NCBI GenBank assembly: GCA_947492175.1
Contig: CANLMQ010000040.1
Location: 1-52,891 of the forward strand
Length of the DNA: 52,891 nt
Reading direction: 5' to 3'
Source of the DNA: an uncultured Draconibacterium sp.
GTDB lineage: Bacteria; Bacteroidota; Bacteroidia; Bacteroidales; Prolixibacteraceae
Within the stretch, counting starts at the first letter, position 1. Each line of letters begins with the position of its first letter. The translations under genes and the position numbers were made by a program. Positions 42,772 through 51,663 of the stretch are shown here, in pieces. Under the pieces are notes generated by a model. The model was not told the DNA's origin. It made no database searches and was given only the letters and a program-made list of their open reading frames with translations.

Positions 42772-43200
42772 CTAAACAATTTCCCAATTTTCAATTTCCC
42801 CTTTTACAACACGGAAAAGCGGGTGGGGAAGCCAGTCTTTTTCAGATAGAAGAAATTTGTATTTTTCGGGATCCCGAATCTGTAGTTTTTTTAATAAATG
42901 TAGTTTTTCGAATTCAATTTGTCCAGTAGTTACGGTTAAACTTCCGGGCTCAAAATTCCAATCAATTTTACTTTTATTAAAATTGTAACCCCGGCTGATT
43001 GCTTCGTTGTATACTTCAGCAAGGTACTGATGAATAAAATCCACCGGCGTACTGGCTGCTTTAAAACGATTTAACTGTGGGTGATTTTTATATCCTTTTG
43101 TTTGTTCTGTTAAAACGTGTTTTGCCAATAGTGTTTCGCGCCAAAGAGCAACCAGCCCTTTTGTGTCGAGGTATTTCGGATGTAATGACCAGATTCTCAT
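42772..43200 (-). CDS. Pyrimidine dimer DNA glycosylase-like protein
   Basis: The 142-residue protein matches the Pyr_excise family (PF03013), whose name comes from T4 endonuclease V. The MRIWSLHPKYLDTKGLVALWRETLLAKHVL opening, TKGYKNHPQLNRF and the final HPLFRVVKGEIENWE are diagnostic. A catalytic role in removing UV-induced dimers is possible. Many bacterial members are uncharacterised, and the active N-terminal residue of T4 endonuclease V (Thr after Met removal) is Arg here, so the chemistry may differ. It is the last gene of the histidine/arginine run, 49 bases after argB. Confidence 0.85.
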   Translation of the reverse strand: MRIWSLHPKYLDTKGLVALWRETLLAKHVLTEQTKGYKNHPQLNRFKAASTPVDFIHQYLAEVYNEAISRGYNFNKSKIDWNFEPGSLTVTTGQIEFEKLHLLKKLQIRDPEKYKFLLSEKDWLPHPLFRVVKGEIENWEIV

Positions 43201-43249
43201 AAAACCTTAAAAGATATGAGAACTATTTTTGTTCAAAAGATTTTCATAT

Positions 43250-44017
43250 TTAAACCAACCTGGTTCCTCTTCCTGTAGAAATATTCTCAGGATTTGTTAT
43301 TAATATTTCTTTTACTCCTTTCATTTTAGCCCGGAATCCGTTTTCCAGCTTGGGAATCATGCCGTCGCTAATTACCCCCTCGTTTTTGTACTTATTAAAA
43401 AGCGGCATGTCGAGATCGTAGATTACAGACGATTCATCATCGGGATCGACCAGAACGCCACGCTTTTCAAAACAATAAAACAGGTATACACTGTAATAAT
43501 TTGAAAGTTCACTGGCAAGTTCTGAAGCTATGGTGTCTGCATTTGTATTTAAAAGTTGTCCCTTCCCGTCGTGGGTAAGCGGGGCGATTACCGGCACCAC
43601 ATTTTCGTTAATCAGTAAGCGTAACTCGGCAGGGTTAACATCGTCAACATCACCAACAAAACCATAGTCGATATCTGCTACAGGGCGTTTATGTGCTTTT
43701 ATGAGATCTAGATCGGCTCCGGTTAATCCAATGGCATTCATGCCACGAGATTGTAATCCTGCAACAATTCTTTTATTTACCAATCCTCCGTAAACCATTG
43801 TAACCACTTCGAGCATGTTGGCATCGGTAATTCGGCGGCCTTCTACCATTTGGGTTTCAATCCCCAGTTTTTTTGCAATTTCGGTTGCAGTTCTGCCTCC
43901 ACCATGAACCAAAAGTTTATTTCCTGAAATATGATCGAATTGGTCGAGGAGTGCATTGAGAGATTCTTGTTCTTCAACCACTTTCCCACCTACTTTTATT
44001 ATTGTTAGCCTATCCAT
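43250..44017 (-). CDS. argB: Acetylglutamate kinase family protein
   Basis: The 255-residue amino-acid kinase has the family landmarks of ArgB: IIKVGGKVVEE, KLLVHGGGRTATEIAKKLG, the substrate loop VEGRRITDANMLEVV, TGADLDLIKAHKR and VISDGMIPKLENGFRAKMKGVKEILITNPE. It phosphorylates N-acetylglutamate, or N-succinylglutamate as in some Bacteroidota, in arginine synthesis. It is the only arginine gene visible here and lies 14 bases after hisH, so arginine and histidine supply may be co-expressed. Confidence 0.95.
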   Translation of the reverse strand: MDRLTIIKVGGKVVEEQESLNALLDQFDHISGNKLLVHGGGRTATEIAKKLGIETQMVEGRRITDANMLEVVTMVYGGLVNKRIVAGLQSRGMNAIGLTGADLDLIKAHKRPVADIDYGFVGDVDDVNPAELRLLINENVVPVIAPLTHDGKGQLLNTNADTIASELASELSNYYSVYLFYCFEKRGVLVDPDDESSVIYDLDMPLFNKYKNEGVISDGMIPKLENGFRAKMKGVKEILITNPENISTGRGTRLV

Positions 44018-44031
44018 GCTCAGATTTACGT

Positions 44032-44631
44032 TTAAATATTTAAAAAGTTTTCCAAAATTTTTGCTCCAATACTGCCACTTTTTTCAGGGTGAAACTGGGT
44101 TGCATAAAAGTTGTCGCGGTGCAAAGCTGCACTAAAAGGAACAATGTAATTACAGGTTGCAATAGTATGCTCGCTTTTCTCGGCATAATACGAGTGTACA
44201 AAATATACATATTCATTTTCCAGCTCAGGATTGAATAGTCTGCTTTTTAAATCTGTAATGGCATTCCATCCCATGTGCGGAACTTTGGTAATAAATTCTT
44301 CTCCAGTAGCCGGAACAAAACGTTTTACTTTCTCATCGAAAATACCCAGGCATGTTGTGTCGTTTTCCTCAGAGTGTGAACACATTAATTGTAAGCCAAG
44401 GCAAATACCAAGTACTGGTTGTTTTAGCGAAACAATTAATTCATTCAGTTTATTTTTACGCAAATAGGCCATGGTTGTGCTGGCCTCGCCAACTCCCGGA
44501 AAAATTACTTTGTCAGCTTTTCTTATTTTTTCCGGATCAGCGGTAATTTCTGCATTTACACCAAGTCGGTTTAAGGCATTGTTTACCGATTCGATATTTC
44601 CGGCGTTATATTTTATAATTACAATATTCAT
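44032..44631 (-). CDS. hisH: Imidazole glycerol phosphate synthase subunit HisH
   Basis: The protein is 199 residues from the ATG at 44631 (MNIVIIKYNAGNIESV). A longer start with nine extra residues is less likely. It is a class I glutamine amidotransferase with the nucleophile Cys in LGICLGLQLM, GVGEAS near the front, the VPHMGWN segment, YFVHSYYA, and the catalytic His-Pro-Glu (QFHPEKSG). It supplies ammonia to HisF. hisF, its obligatory partner, is not nearby in the window. Confidence 0.96.
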   Translation of the reverse strand: MNIVIIKYNAGNIESVNNALNRLGVNAEITADPEKIRKADKVIFPGVGEASTTMAYLRKNKLNELIVSLKQPVLGICLGLQLMCSHSEENDTTCLGIFDEKVKRFVPATGEEFITKVPHMGWNAITDLKSRLFNPELENEYVYFVHSYYAEKSEHTIATCNYIVPFSAALHRDNFYATQFHPEKSGSIGAKILENFLNI

Positions 44632-44694
44632 GTTGGTTACATGTTGCATGTTACACATTCCAGGTTGTGTTTTTCGAACCAGGAGGTGTAACTT

Positions 44695-45240
44695 TTATTT
44701 TAATAAAAAGTCAATAACATTTACCATTTCCTGAAACTCATCTTCTTTAAACAGGCGTGTCATATATACAATTTTACCGGTTTTATCGATGATTACATTT
44801 CGGGTAACTCCGGCTCCTTTTTGGGCAAAGGTGTAGAAAATTTTTGCACCCGGGTCCAATGCCAAAGGATAGGTAACTTTTGTCGACTCCTGAAATGATT
44901 TTACTTTATCAAGAGGTTCATCCATGTCAACTCCAATTAAAGCAAAATCCTTGTTGTCTTTATTTTTTTGCCAGATCTCTTTTTCAATATGTGGCATTTC
45001 TTTCCGACAAACAGAGCACCAGCTTGCTGTAAACTGAAGCATCACAACCTTCCCCTTTAACGATGCGGTAGTAACCTTTGTACCGTCGGTTAATTCCATA
45101 GAAATATCGGGCATTTGCTGTCCTATTTTTACCAGGTAACCGTAATCGGCAGGTATCTCCTTTTGTGGAATTTTATTTAGTTGCGCGAATGCGGTAAGGG
45201 AAAACACCGTAATTAATGCCAATGTAAATAGCTTCTTCAT
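44695..45240 (-). CDS. TlpA-like thioredoxin-fold protein, periplasmic
   Basis: The 181-residue protein has a signal peptide (cleaved near Ala19) and a TlpA/ResA-type thioredoxin fold: MPDISMELTDGTKVTTASLKGKVVMLQFTASWCSVCRKEMPHIEKE with the redox pair Cys75 and Cys78 (WCSVC). A cis-Pro is expected in the GVTRNVIIDKTGKIV region. It could reduce disulfides in the periplasm, possibly for apocytochrome maturation, given the haem-rich cluster about 3 kb away. It lies among histidine genes between purU and hisH, an odd place for it. Confidence 0.9.
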   Translation of the reverse strand: MKKLFTLALITVFSLTAFAQLNKIPQKEIPADYGYLVKIGQQMPDISMELTDGTKVTTASLKGKVVMLQFTASWCSVCRKEMPHIEKEIWQKNKDNKDFALIGVDMDEPLDKVKSFQESTKVTYPLALDPGAKIFYTFAQKGAGVTRNVIIDKTGKIVYMTRLFKEDEFQEMVNVIDFLLK

Positions 45241-45314
45241 TTTATTATCATGTTAATGTTTTTGTAATAGTTACAGTTTTGTTTCCCGGTTAAAAGAATC
45301 AAAAAACTGTACTT

Positions 45315-46199
45315 TTAATTAAACACCACAGTTCTGTTTTTATATACTAAAATTTTTCGCTGAAGGTGTTTGTACACAGCCTGCGAAAGTACAATTTTTT
45401 CCAGATCACGTCCCTTGCGAATTAAATTTTGTATGGTATCAACATGGCTGCAACGTGTTACATCCTGTTCGATAATAGGCCCGGCATCCAGTTCGGAAGT
45501 TACATAATGACTGGTTGCTCCGATAATTTTAACACCGCGCTGGTGAGCTGCATGATAAGGTTTGGCCCCCGCAAAAGCAGGCAAAAACGAGTGGTGTATA
45601 TTAATAACCTTATTCGGAAAATGCTTTACAAAATCTTCGGAAAGAATCTGCATGTAGCGTGCCAGCACTACAAAATCGATGTTGTTTTCTTTTAGCAATT
45701 TTAATTCGGCTGCTTCTTGCTCAGCTTTGTTTGCTTTGGTAATAGGAAAATAATGGAAGTCGATTCCAAAACGCTCAGCAACTGGTTTTAATGTTTCGTG
45801 GTTACTAATTATCATTGGTATCTCAACGTCCCACTCGCCGGCAGTGTAACGCGCCAGAATATCGAACAAGGCGTGCGGCATTTTGGAAACAAAAAGTGCC
45901 ATGCGTGGAACACTGTTCGAAAAATATATTTTCCAGGTCATTTCAAGCGGTGTGCCAATCAAAGTATTGAAATACTCGCCGATTTTATCGGCAGGAATGG
46001 CAAAGTTTTTAAGTTCCCATTCAACCCGCATGTAAAAAATTTTTTCCTGGCGATCAACATGCTGGTCGAGGTAGAGAATATTCCCTTTGTTTTTGTTCAG
46101 AAATTCGGTTACTGTTGCCAGGATTCCTTGTTTATCAGGGCAGTGAATCAGCAATATGGCTGTATCTTTCTTTTCGCGAAGTGGTTTTATGGTTTTCAT
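45315..46199 (-). CDS. purU: Formyltetrahydrofolate deformylase PurU
   Basis: The 294-residue protein has an N-terminal ACT domain (AILLIHCPDKQGILATVTEFLNK) and a C-terminal formyltransferase-like hydrolase domain. The latter includes ADKIGEY, NHETLKPVAERFGIDFHYFPIT, DFVVLARYMQILSE, and the catalytic INIHHSFLPAFAGAKPYHAAHQRGVKIIGATSHYV with LDAGPIIEQD, giving the Asn, His and Asp triad. It hydrolyses 10-formyltetrahydrofolate to formate and tetrahydrofolate. It is separated from hisB by 75 bases containing a short heptamer repeat. Its link to histidine synthesis may be through one-carbon and purine balance, but this is inference. Confidence 0.96.
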   Translation of the reverse strand: MKTIKPLREKKDTAILLIHCPDKQGILATVTEFLNKNKGNILYLDQHVDRQEKIFYMRVEWELKNFAIPADKIGEYFNTLIGTPLEMTWKIYFSNSVPRMALFVSKMPHALFDILARYTAGEWDVEIPMIISNHETLKPVAERFGIDFHYFPITKANKAEQEAAELKLLKENNIDFVVLARYMQILSEDFVKHFPNKVINIHHSFLPAFAGAKPYHAAHQRGVKIIGATSHYVTSELDAGPIIEQDVTRCSHVDTIQNLIRKGRDLEKIVLSQAVYKHLQRKILVYKNRTVVFN

Positions 46200-46216
46200 A
46201 TTTTATAAGTAGAAAG

Positions 46217-46238
46217 ACCGAAGCCGGAAGCCGGAAGC
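46217..46238. repeat. Short GAAGCCG heptamer repeat
   Basis: About three copies of a 7-base word (CCGAAG, CCGGAAG, CCGGAAG) lie in the 75-bp gap between hisB and purU. It is of the kind found scattered in Bacteroidota intergenic DNA. Confidence 0.5.
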
Positions 46239-46274
46239 AACACTTCCCGAATTCCGTTCTGCGGCTTATTATTT

Positions 46275-47396
46275 TTAAAGTTTTCCTTTTGTTGAAGGCA
46301 ATTCGAAATTAAAAACATCGCGGCGAATAGCCATTTTTATGGCTTTGGCCAGTGCTTTAAATATAGCCTCAATTTTATGGTGTTCGTTTGTTCCTTCTGC
46401 TTTAATATTCAGGTTGCAGAGTGCTGCATCTGAAAACGATTTAAAGAAATGCATAAACATTTCGGTGGGCATATCGCCAACCATTTCCCGTTTAAATTCG
46501 GTTTCCCACATTAACCATGGGCGCCCACCAAAGTCAATGGCAGCCATTGCCAAGCAGTCGTCCATTGGCAGGCAAAAACCGTAACGTTCCATTCCCAGTT
46601 TGTTTCCAACAGCTTTTTTGAAAGCCTCGCCTAAAGCCAGTGCTGTGTCTTCAATGGTGTGGTGTTCGTCAACTTCCAGGTCGCCATTTACTTTTATGGT
46701 TAAATCAACGCCCGAATGTCTTCCAATCTGGTTGAGCATGTGGTCGAAGAAGTTTAATCCGGTTGAGATATTACATACTCCGGAACCGTCGAGATTTATC
46801 CATACATTTATGTCGGTTTCTTTTGTGGTGCGCACTACCTCAGCAGTTCTTTGCGGAGAGGCAACACATGCATAAATATCATCCCAATCGTCGGAAACAA
46901 GAGCACAAACTCCAGTCAATTCTTTTTTCTCCATTTCTTCAACCAGGTCGCCATTGTTTATTAAAATACCCTTTGCGCCAAGGTTTTTGGCCAGTTGGAT
47001 ATCAGTCAGACGGTCGCCAATTACAAAACTGTTGGTCAAGTCGTAATCGCCTTCCATGTATTTGGTTAGCATGGCAGTACCGGGTTTACGGGTTGGTAAA
47101 TTATCTGCAGGGAAACTTCTGTCGATACAAATTTCGTCGAAAATAATACCTTCGTTTTCAAACGCCTTTAAAATGAAGTTTTGAACAGGCCAAAAGGTAT
47201 CTTCCGGGAATGAGTCAGTTCCTAATCCATCCTGATTAGTTACCATTACCAATTCGTAATCGAGGTTTTTCTGAATGTTGTACATGTTTCTGAAAACCCC
47301 GGGTAAAAACTCCAGCTTTTCAAAAGCATCAATTTGCTCGTCTTCCGTTTCAAAATTTAAGGTGCCGTCGCGGTCTATAAATAGTACTTTTTTCAT
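46275..47396 (-). CDS. hisB: Bifunctional histidinol-phosphatase/imidazoleglycerol-phosphate dehydratase HisB
   Basis: The 373-residue fusion has an N-terminal HAD phosphatase (FIDRDGTLN, VTNQDGLGTDSF, RKPGTAML, GDRLTDIQLAKNLGAKG) and a C-terminal IGP dehydratase (from about 190: GLNFFDHMLNQIGRHSG, DEHHTIEDTALALGEAF, the central HHKIEAIFKALAKAI, all with metal-binding His pairs). The phosphatase lacks the Cys/His zinc loop of E. coli HisB. The matching place reads CIDRSFPADNLPTRKP, which I associate with the Bacteroidota version. It is five bases after hisC. Confidence 0.97.
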   Translation of the reverse strand: MKKVLFIDRDGTLNFETEDEQIDAFEKLEFLPGVFRNMYNIQKNLDYELVMVTNQDGLGTDSFPEDTFWPVQNFILKAFENEGIIFDEICIDRSFPADNLPTRKPGTAMLTKYMEGDYDLTNSFVIGDRLTDIQLAKNLGAKGILINNGDLVEEMEKKELTGVCALVSDDWDDIYACVASPQRTAEVVRTTKETDINVWINLDGSGVCNISTGLNFFDHMLNQIGRHSGVDLTIKVNGDLEVDEHHTIEDTALALGEAFKKAVGNKLGMERYGFCLPMDDCLAMAAIDFGGRPWLMWETEFKREMVGDMPTEMFMHFFKSFSDAALCNLNIKAEGTNEHHKIEAIFKALAKAIKMAIRRDVFNFELPSTKGKL

Positions 47397-47401
47397 TTCA
47401 T

Positions 47402-48433
47402 TTAAATTAAATTTTTTAAGGCATTTAAAAGGGTTTCATTTTCTTCAGAAGAGCCAATTGTTATTCGAAGACTGTTAGAACACAAGTGCACTTTCGAACG
47501 GTCGCGAACAATGATTCCTTTTTCAACCAAATAGTTGTATATGCCTTTTGCATCGTGCATTTTCACCAAAAGAAAATTGGCATCGGAAGGGTAAACTTTT
47601 ATCACAAACGGAAGCTCTGCCAGTAATTGCGCCATTTTCTCACGTTCTGCAATCAGTAATTTTATCCATTTCTGAACGGTGACTTTTTTGTCCAGCAACT
47701 CCAGTGCCTTTTGCTGCGTTAATATGTTCAGGTTATATGGGTATTTTATTTTATTCAGAATACCAATTATTTCTGCCGATGCAAAAGCCATTCCCAGTCG
47801 TATTCCAGCCATTCCCCATGCTTTCGAAAAAGTTTGAAGGATAATCAGGTTGGGATATTCGTTTAAATCCTGCAAAAGTGTTTTCCCCGGTGCAAAATCA
47901 ATGTATGCCTCGTCCACCACAACTAATCCTTTAAATGTTCTGGCAACTTCCAACATTGCCTCTTTGTTCAGGCTGTTTCCGGATGGATTATTGGGTGAAC
48001 AAAGAAATATGAGTTTTGTGCTGGTGTCGCATGTCCCGAGCAATTCATTTGTATTTAACTGAAAATCTTCGGTGAGCGATACTTTGCGTACTTCAACTCC
48101 CGAAATATCGGCTGCAACCTGGTACATTCCGTATGTTGGATCGATGCTTACGATGTTATCCTCACCCGGCTCGCAAAAAGCACGAATCAGCAAGTCTATT
48201 GGCTCATCGCTTCCGTTTCCAAGAAAAATGTTCTCGGGAGCTATGTGTTTTAAGCTAGAGACCTTATTTTTTACCTCTTTTTGCAAGGGATCGGGATACC
48301 GGTTGTAGGGCTCGCTAAACGGATTTTCGTTGGCATCAAGAAAAACCATTGCCTCTCCGGTGTATTCATCTCTTGCCGATGAATAGGGTTTTAACGATTG
48401 TATATTTTTTCGAAGTAGTTGATTAATGTCCAT
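47402..48433 (-). CDS. hisC: Histidinol-phosphate aminotransferase HisC
   Basis: The 343-residue class I/II PLP enzyme has its PLP-binding Lys in FSKAWGMAGIRLG. Other family marks are LDANENPF near the start, FLGNGSDEPIDLLIRAF, SPNNPSGN, VDEAYIDFA and VRDRSKVHLCSNSLRITIGSSEEN. It makes histidinol phosphate from imidazole acetol phosphate. The gene begins two bases after the hisD stop. Confidence 0.97.
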   Translation of the reverse strand: MDINQLLRKNIQSLKPYSSARDEYTGEAMVFLDANENPFSEPYNRYPDPLQKEVKNKVSSLKHIAPENIFLGNGSDEPIDLLIRAFCEPGEDNIVSIDPTYGMYQVAADISGVEVRKVSLTEDFQLNTNELLGTCDTSTKLIFLCSPNNPSGNSLNKEAMLEVARTFKGLVVVDEAYIDFAPGKTLLQDLNEYPNLIILQTFSKAWGMAGIRLGMAFASAEIIGILNKIKYPYNLNILTQQKALELLDKKVTVQKWIKLLIAEREKMAQLLAELPFVIKVYPSDANFLLVKMHDAKGIYNYLVEKGIIVRDRSKVHLCSNSLRITIGSSEENETLLNALKNLI

Positions 48434-48435
48434 TG

Positions 48436-49719
48436 TTATTGAATTTCTTTCAAACGTAAAGTTACTGCGTTTTTGTGTGCTTCAAGTTCTTCGGCAGCAG
48501 CCATTTTCTCAATAGCCGGGCCAATGTTCAGCAAACCTTGTTTGGTAATTTCCTGAAAAGTGATCTTTTTATTAAAGCTATCTAGATTTACTCCGCTGTA
48601 CGAACGTGCCCAGCCATTTGTCGGTAATGTATGGTTTGTTCCTGAAGCATAATCGCCGGCACTTTCAGGTGTTAATTCTCCTAAAAATACGGAGCCTGCA
48701 TTTGTAATTTTATCCGAAATAGAGAGGTAGTCTTTTGTGCTTAAAATCAGGTGTTCCGGAGCATATTCGTTAATTAGATCAATTTGTTCCGTCTTGTTCT
48801 CAATTACAATTAAAACGCTATTCGAAAGGGCTTTTTCGGCCAGTTGTTTTCTGGGTAACGCTTCCAGTTGAACAGTAAATTCCTTTTTTACACTTTCTAT
48901 GGTTTCTGAATTGTTTGCCAGTAAAACTACCTGGCTGTCGGCTCCATGTTCAGCCTGAGAAAGCAGGTCGGACGCAACAAACGCAGGATTAGATGTTTCG
49001 TCGGCCACAACCAGTACTTCCGATGGTCCGGCAGGCATGTCTATAGAAACATCGTTCATACTCACCAATTGTTTGGCAGCCATAACATATTGATTTCCGG
49101 GGCCAAATATTTTAAAGGTTTGGGGCACTGTTTCGGTACCATAAGCCATGGCTCCAATTGCCTGAACTCCTCCCAGTTTATAAATTTGTGTTACGCCAGC
49201 AACTTTCGCAGCATATAAAATTGCCGGATGTATTTTACCTGTTTTATCGGGTGGAGAACAAAGGACTATTTCTTTGCAACCGGCAATTTGTGCCGGAATT
49301 GCCAACATTAAAACCGTAGAGAAAAGAGGTGCTGTTCCGCCCGGAATATACAAGCCCACTTTTTCGATTGCAACTGCTTTTTGCCAGCAGCTTACACCCG
49401 GAGTTGTTTCCATTTTTTTAATTTTTGATTGCTGCGAAGCATGAAAAGTCTTGATGTTTTTGGCCGCCAGTGCAATGGCTTCTTTTAATTCAGAAGAAAC
49501 TATATTTTCAGCTTCAGTTATTTCTTCTTCAGAAACCACCAGCGTATTCAATTTTATTCCGTCAAATTTTTCGGTGAATTCGCGAAGTGCCTCATCTCCG
49601 TTTTTGCGAATTTCATTTAAAATGGCCTGTACTTTCCCGTACAGTTCGGAAACATCGAAAAGCGGACGTTTCAGAATCTCAGGCCATACCTTTTTATCAG
49701 GATTTATATATGTTCTCAT
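48436..49719 (-). CDS. hisD: Histidinol dehydrogenase HisD
   Basis: The 427-residue enzyme performs the last two oxidation steps of histidine synthesis. Conserved blocks are VGLYIPGGTAPLFSTVLMLAIPAQIAGC, KLGGVQAIGAMAYGTETVP, DMPAGPSEVLVVADE, DLLSQAEHG with the catalytic Glu-His and metal ligands, and APEHL, plus FLGELTPESAGDYASGTNHTLPT near the C-terminus. Its ATG overlaps the stop of the transporter gene upstream (ATGA), so the two are translationally coupled. Confidence 0.97.
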   Translation of the reverse strand: MRTYINPDKKVWPEILKRPLFDVSELYGKVQAILNEIRKNGDEALREFTEKFDGIKLNTLVVSEEEITEAENIVSSELKEAIALAAKNIKTFHASQQSKIKKMETTPGVSCWQKAVAIEKVGLYIPGGTAPLFSTVLMLAIPAQIAGCKEIVLCSPPDKTGKIHPAILYAAKVAGVTQIYKLGGVQAIGAMAYGTETVPQTFKIFGPGNQYVMAAKQLVSMNDVSIDMPAGPSEVLVVADETSNPAFVASDLLSQAEHGADSQVVLLANNSETIESVKKEFTVQLEALPRKQLAEKALSNSVLIVIENKTEQIDLINEYAPEHLILSTKDYLSISDKITNAGSVFLGELTPESAGDYASGTNHTLPTNGWARSYSGVNLDSFNKKITFQEITKQGLLNIGPAIEKMAAAEELEAHKNAVTLRLKEIQ

Positions 49720-50609
49720 GCGGTTATTTTTTTGCGTTTAAATCGTAGTGCCAGAATGTTGCCCGAGAATAGTAAAACAATTCCTAAAAGAGCAAGTGCA
49801 TCCCAGCGGTATCCTTCAAATACAGTTGATATTATAAGTGCAATGGCTGGTGTAATTAGTGCGATATAAATAGATCGGTCGGGGCCAATTTCGCCCAACA
49901 ATTTTAAATAAGTTGAAAAGGCGATTATTGAACCAAAAACAGACAGGTAAAATAACGATCCCATGTAGCTGGCCGAGAAATCGAATGCTACTGGTTTGCC
50001 TAAAAGCAATACCATTATAAACATGCTCGAACCACCATAAAACATTCCGAGTGCAGTGGATTGAATCAACGGAATCTTTTTTTTCTGTTTATAGGCCGAT
50101 AAAATATTTCCCAGCGAAGCGCTTATTAATCCACCCAAACAAATCAGAAATACCAGTGAGTCTTTGCTGTTTAAGTTAAACGAGTTCAATTCGTTTTTAA
50201 ACAGAAGAGCTGTTCCGCCTACACCAAGAATGGCTGCAACAATTACATCAATTTTTATTTTCCCTTTTAAAAGAAGGGCATTAAAAAAAATATTAAAAAA
50301 GATGATGAGCGAAAAAACCACGGCAACTACACCGCTTGTTAAAACGGTTTCGGCTTCGTATACAAACCAGTAGTTTATTCCAAAAAGACAAAGTCCAAGC
50401 AAAAAGGCAAGAAAATGTTCTTTTACCGTAAACTTCAAACTTCTTTTGGTTGCCAGACAAAACCAAATCAAAATAATTCCTGCCAAAATAAACCGGTATG
50501 CCACTGATAAAAGCGGATCGACCAAACCGAGCTGGAATTTGATAACATACCATGTAGATCCCCAGATTAAAGATGGGATGGCAAATAAAATGGATTGTCT
50601 CGCTGTCAT
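49716..50609 (-). CDS. EamA-family (DMT) transporter inside the his operon
   Basis: The 297-residue protein has ten hydrophobic helices in two EamA repeats (first opening with IPSLIWGSTWYVIKFQLGLVDPLLSVAYRFILAG, second from about residue 150). It belongs to the drug/metabolite transporter superfamily, which includes amino-acid exporters. It lies between hisG and hisD with a four-base ATGA overlap into hisD, so it is made with the histidine enzymes. Export of histidine, an intermediate or a related compound is plausible but not shown. Confidence 0.93.
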   Translation of the reverse strand: MTARQSILFAIPSLIWGSTWYVIKFQLGLVDPLLSVAYRFILAGIILIWFCLATKRSLKFTVKEHFLAFLLGLCLFGINYWFVYEAETVLTSGVVAVVFSLIIFFNIFFNALLLKGKIKIDVIVAAILGVGGTALLFKNELNSFNLNSKDSLVFLICLGGLISASLGNILSAYKQKKKIPLIQSTALGMFYGGSSMFIMVLLLGKPVAFDFSASYMGSLFYLSVFGSIIAFSTYLKLLGEIGPDRSIYIALITPAIALIISTVFEGYRWDALALLGIVLLFSGNILALRFKRKKITA

Positions 50610-50686
50610 TGCTGTTTAGATTTTATCGTTCAGTGTTTCAAGTTGGGTAATTCGCTGATAAGTTCAGGCTACTAACTTCCAACATT

Positions 50687-51547
50687 CTAAAATATCATCT
50701 TTTCAATTGGGATAACCAAAATACCTTCGGCACCGGCCTTTTTCAATCTACCTATTACTTCCCAAAAATCATCTTCTTCGATTACAGAATGCATTGAACT
50801 CCAGCCTTCTTTGGCAAGTGGTACTAAAGTAGGAGCTTTCATTCCGGGCAGCAATTTAACAATTTCCTGTACCTTTTCGTTTGGAACATTCAACAAAATA
50901 TATTTTTTGCCTTCGGCCCGTTGTACCGATTCAATTCTGAAAATCAATTCATCTAAAACTGCTTGTTTTTCAGCTGAAAGATTTGGGTTGGCAATTAGAA
51001 CTGCTTCCGATTGCATAACCACTTCAACTTCTTTTAAACGGTTGCTAACCAGTGTTGATCCGGAGCTTACAATGTCGAAAATGGCATCGGCCAATCCAAT
51101 TCCGGGAGCAATTTCTACCGATCCGGAAATCACATGGATTTCAGCATTAATATTGTTTTTATCGAGAAACTTTTTGAGGATAACAGGGTAGGAGGTGGCT
51201 ATTTTTTTCCCTTCAAAAAATGCTACACCATCATAATCAATTGTTTTCGGAATGGCTAACGACAAACGACATTTGCTAAATCCAAGGCGCTTTGCAATTA
51301 CTACGTTTTCATCTTTTTCTGCCATTTCATTTTCGCCAACTATGCCAATGTCTGCAACTCCGTCGGCTACGGTTTGCGGAATGTCGTCATCGCGCAGGAA
51401 TAGCGCATCCATCGGAAAATTTTTAGCTGATGACACCAGTTTCCTTTTACCAATACTTAACCCAATTCCTGCTTCATTAATCAGGTCCATCGAATCTTCG
51501 TTTAATCTCCCTTTGGTTTGAATTGCAATCTTAATTTTGTTTTCCAT
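50687..51547 (-). CDS. hisG: ATP phosphoribosyltransferase HisG (long form)
   Basis: The 286-residue enzyme is the first step of histidine synthesis. Marks are IAIQTKGRLNEDSMDLINEAG, FLRDDDIPQTVADGVADIGIVGEN, the PRPP-binding ISGSVEIAPGIGLADAIFDIVSSGSTL, and an ACT-like C-terminal regulatory domain from about residue 210 (KYILLNVPNEKVQEIVKLLPGMKAPTLVPLA). The long form does not need HisZ and is usually inhibited by histidine. It is the first enzyme gene of the run and follows the attenuator leader at 51598-51726. Confidence 0.97.
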   Translation of the reverse strand: MENKIKIAIQTKGRLNEDSMDLINEAGIGLSIGKRKLVSSAKNFPMDALFLRDDDIPQTVADGVADIGIVGENEMAEKDENVVIAKRLGFSKCRLSLAIPKTIDYDGVAFFEGKKIATSYPVILKKFLDKNNINAEIHVISGSVEIAPGIGLADAIFDIVSSGSTLVSNRLKEVEVVMQSEAVLIANPNLSAEKQAVLDELIFRIESVQRAEGKKYILLNVPNEKVQEIVKLLPGMKAPTLVPLAKEGWSSMHSVIEEDDFWEVIGRLKKAGAEGILVIPIEKMIF

Positions 51548-51597
51548 CTGTATATTTTATTAGCTATCAATATTTATTTACAAAGAATTTGTTTTGA

Positions 51598-51631
51598 AAT
51601 AAAAAAGGCTTACCATCTCTGGCAAGCCTTT
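51598..51631 (-). terminator. Attenuator terminator in the his operon leader
   Basis: A 12-bp stem (minus strand AAAGGCTTGCCA and TGGTAAGCCTTT, with one G-U pair, loop GAGA, at 51604-51631) is followed by a T6 run. It lies 32 bases after the leader ORF stop and 50 bases before hisG, so it would stop transcription before the operon unless disrupted. Confidence 0.9.
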
Positions 51632-51663
51632 ACTATTATATTGTTTCAATATGGACAAAACAA

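Noticed and set aside
43250..44017. argB product as another amino-acid kinase (aspartokinase or glutamate 5-kinase)
   Set aside because: The HGGGRTATEIAKKLG and VEGRRITDANMLEVV segments are those of acetylglutamate kinase.
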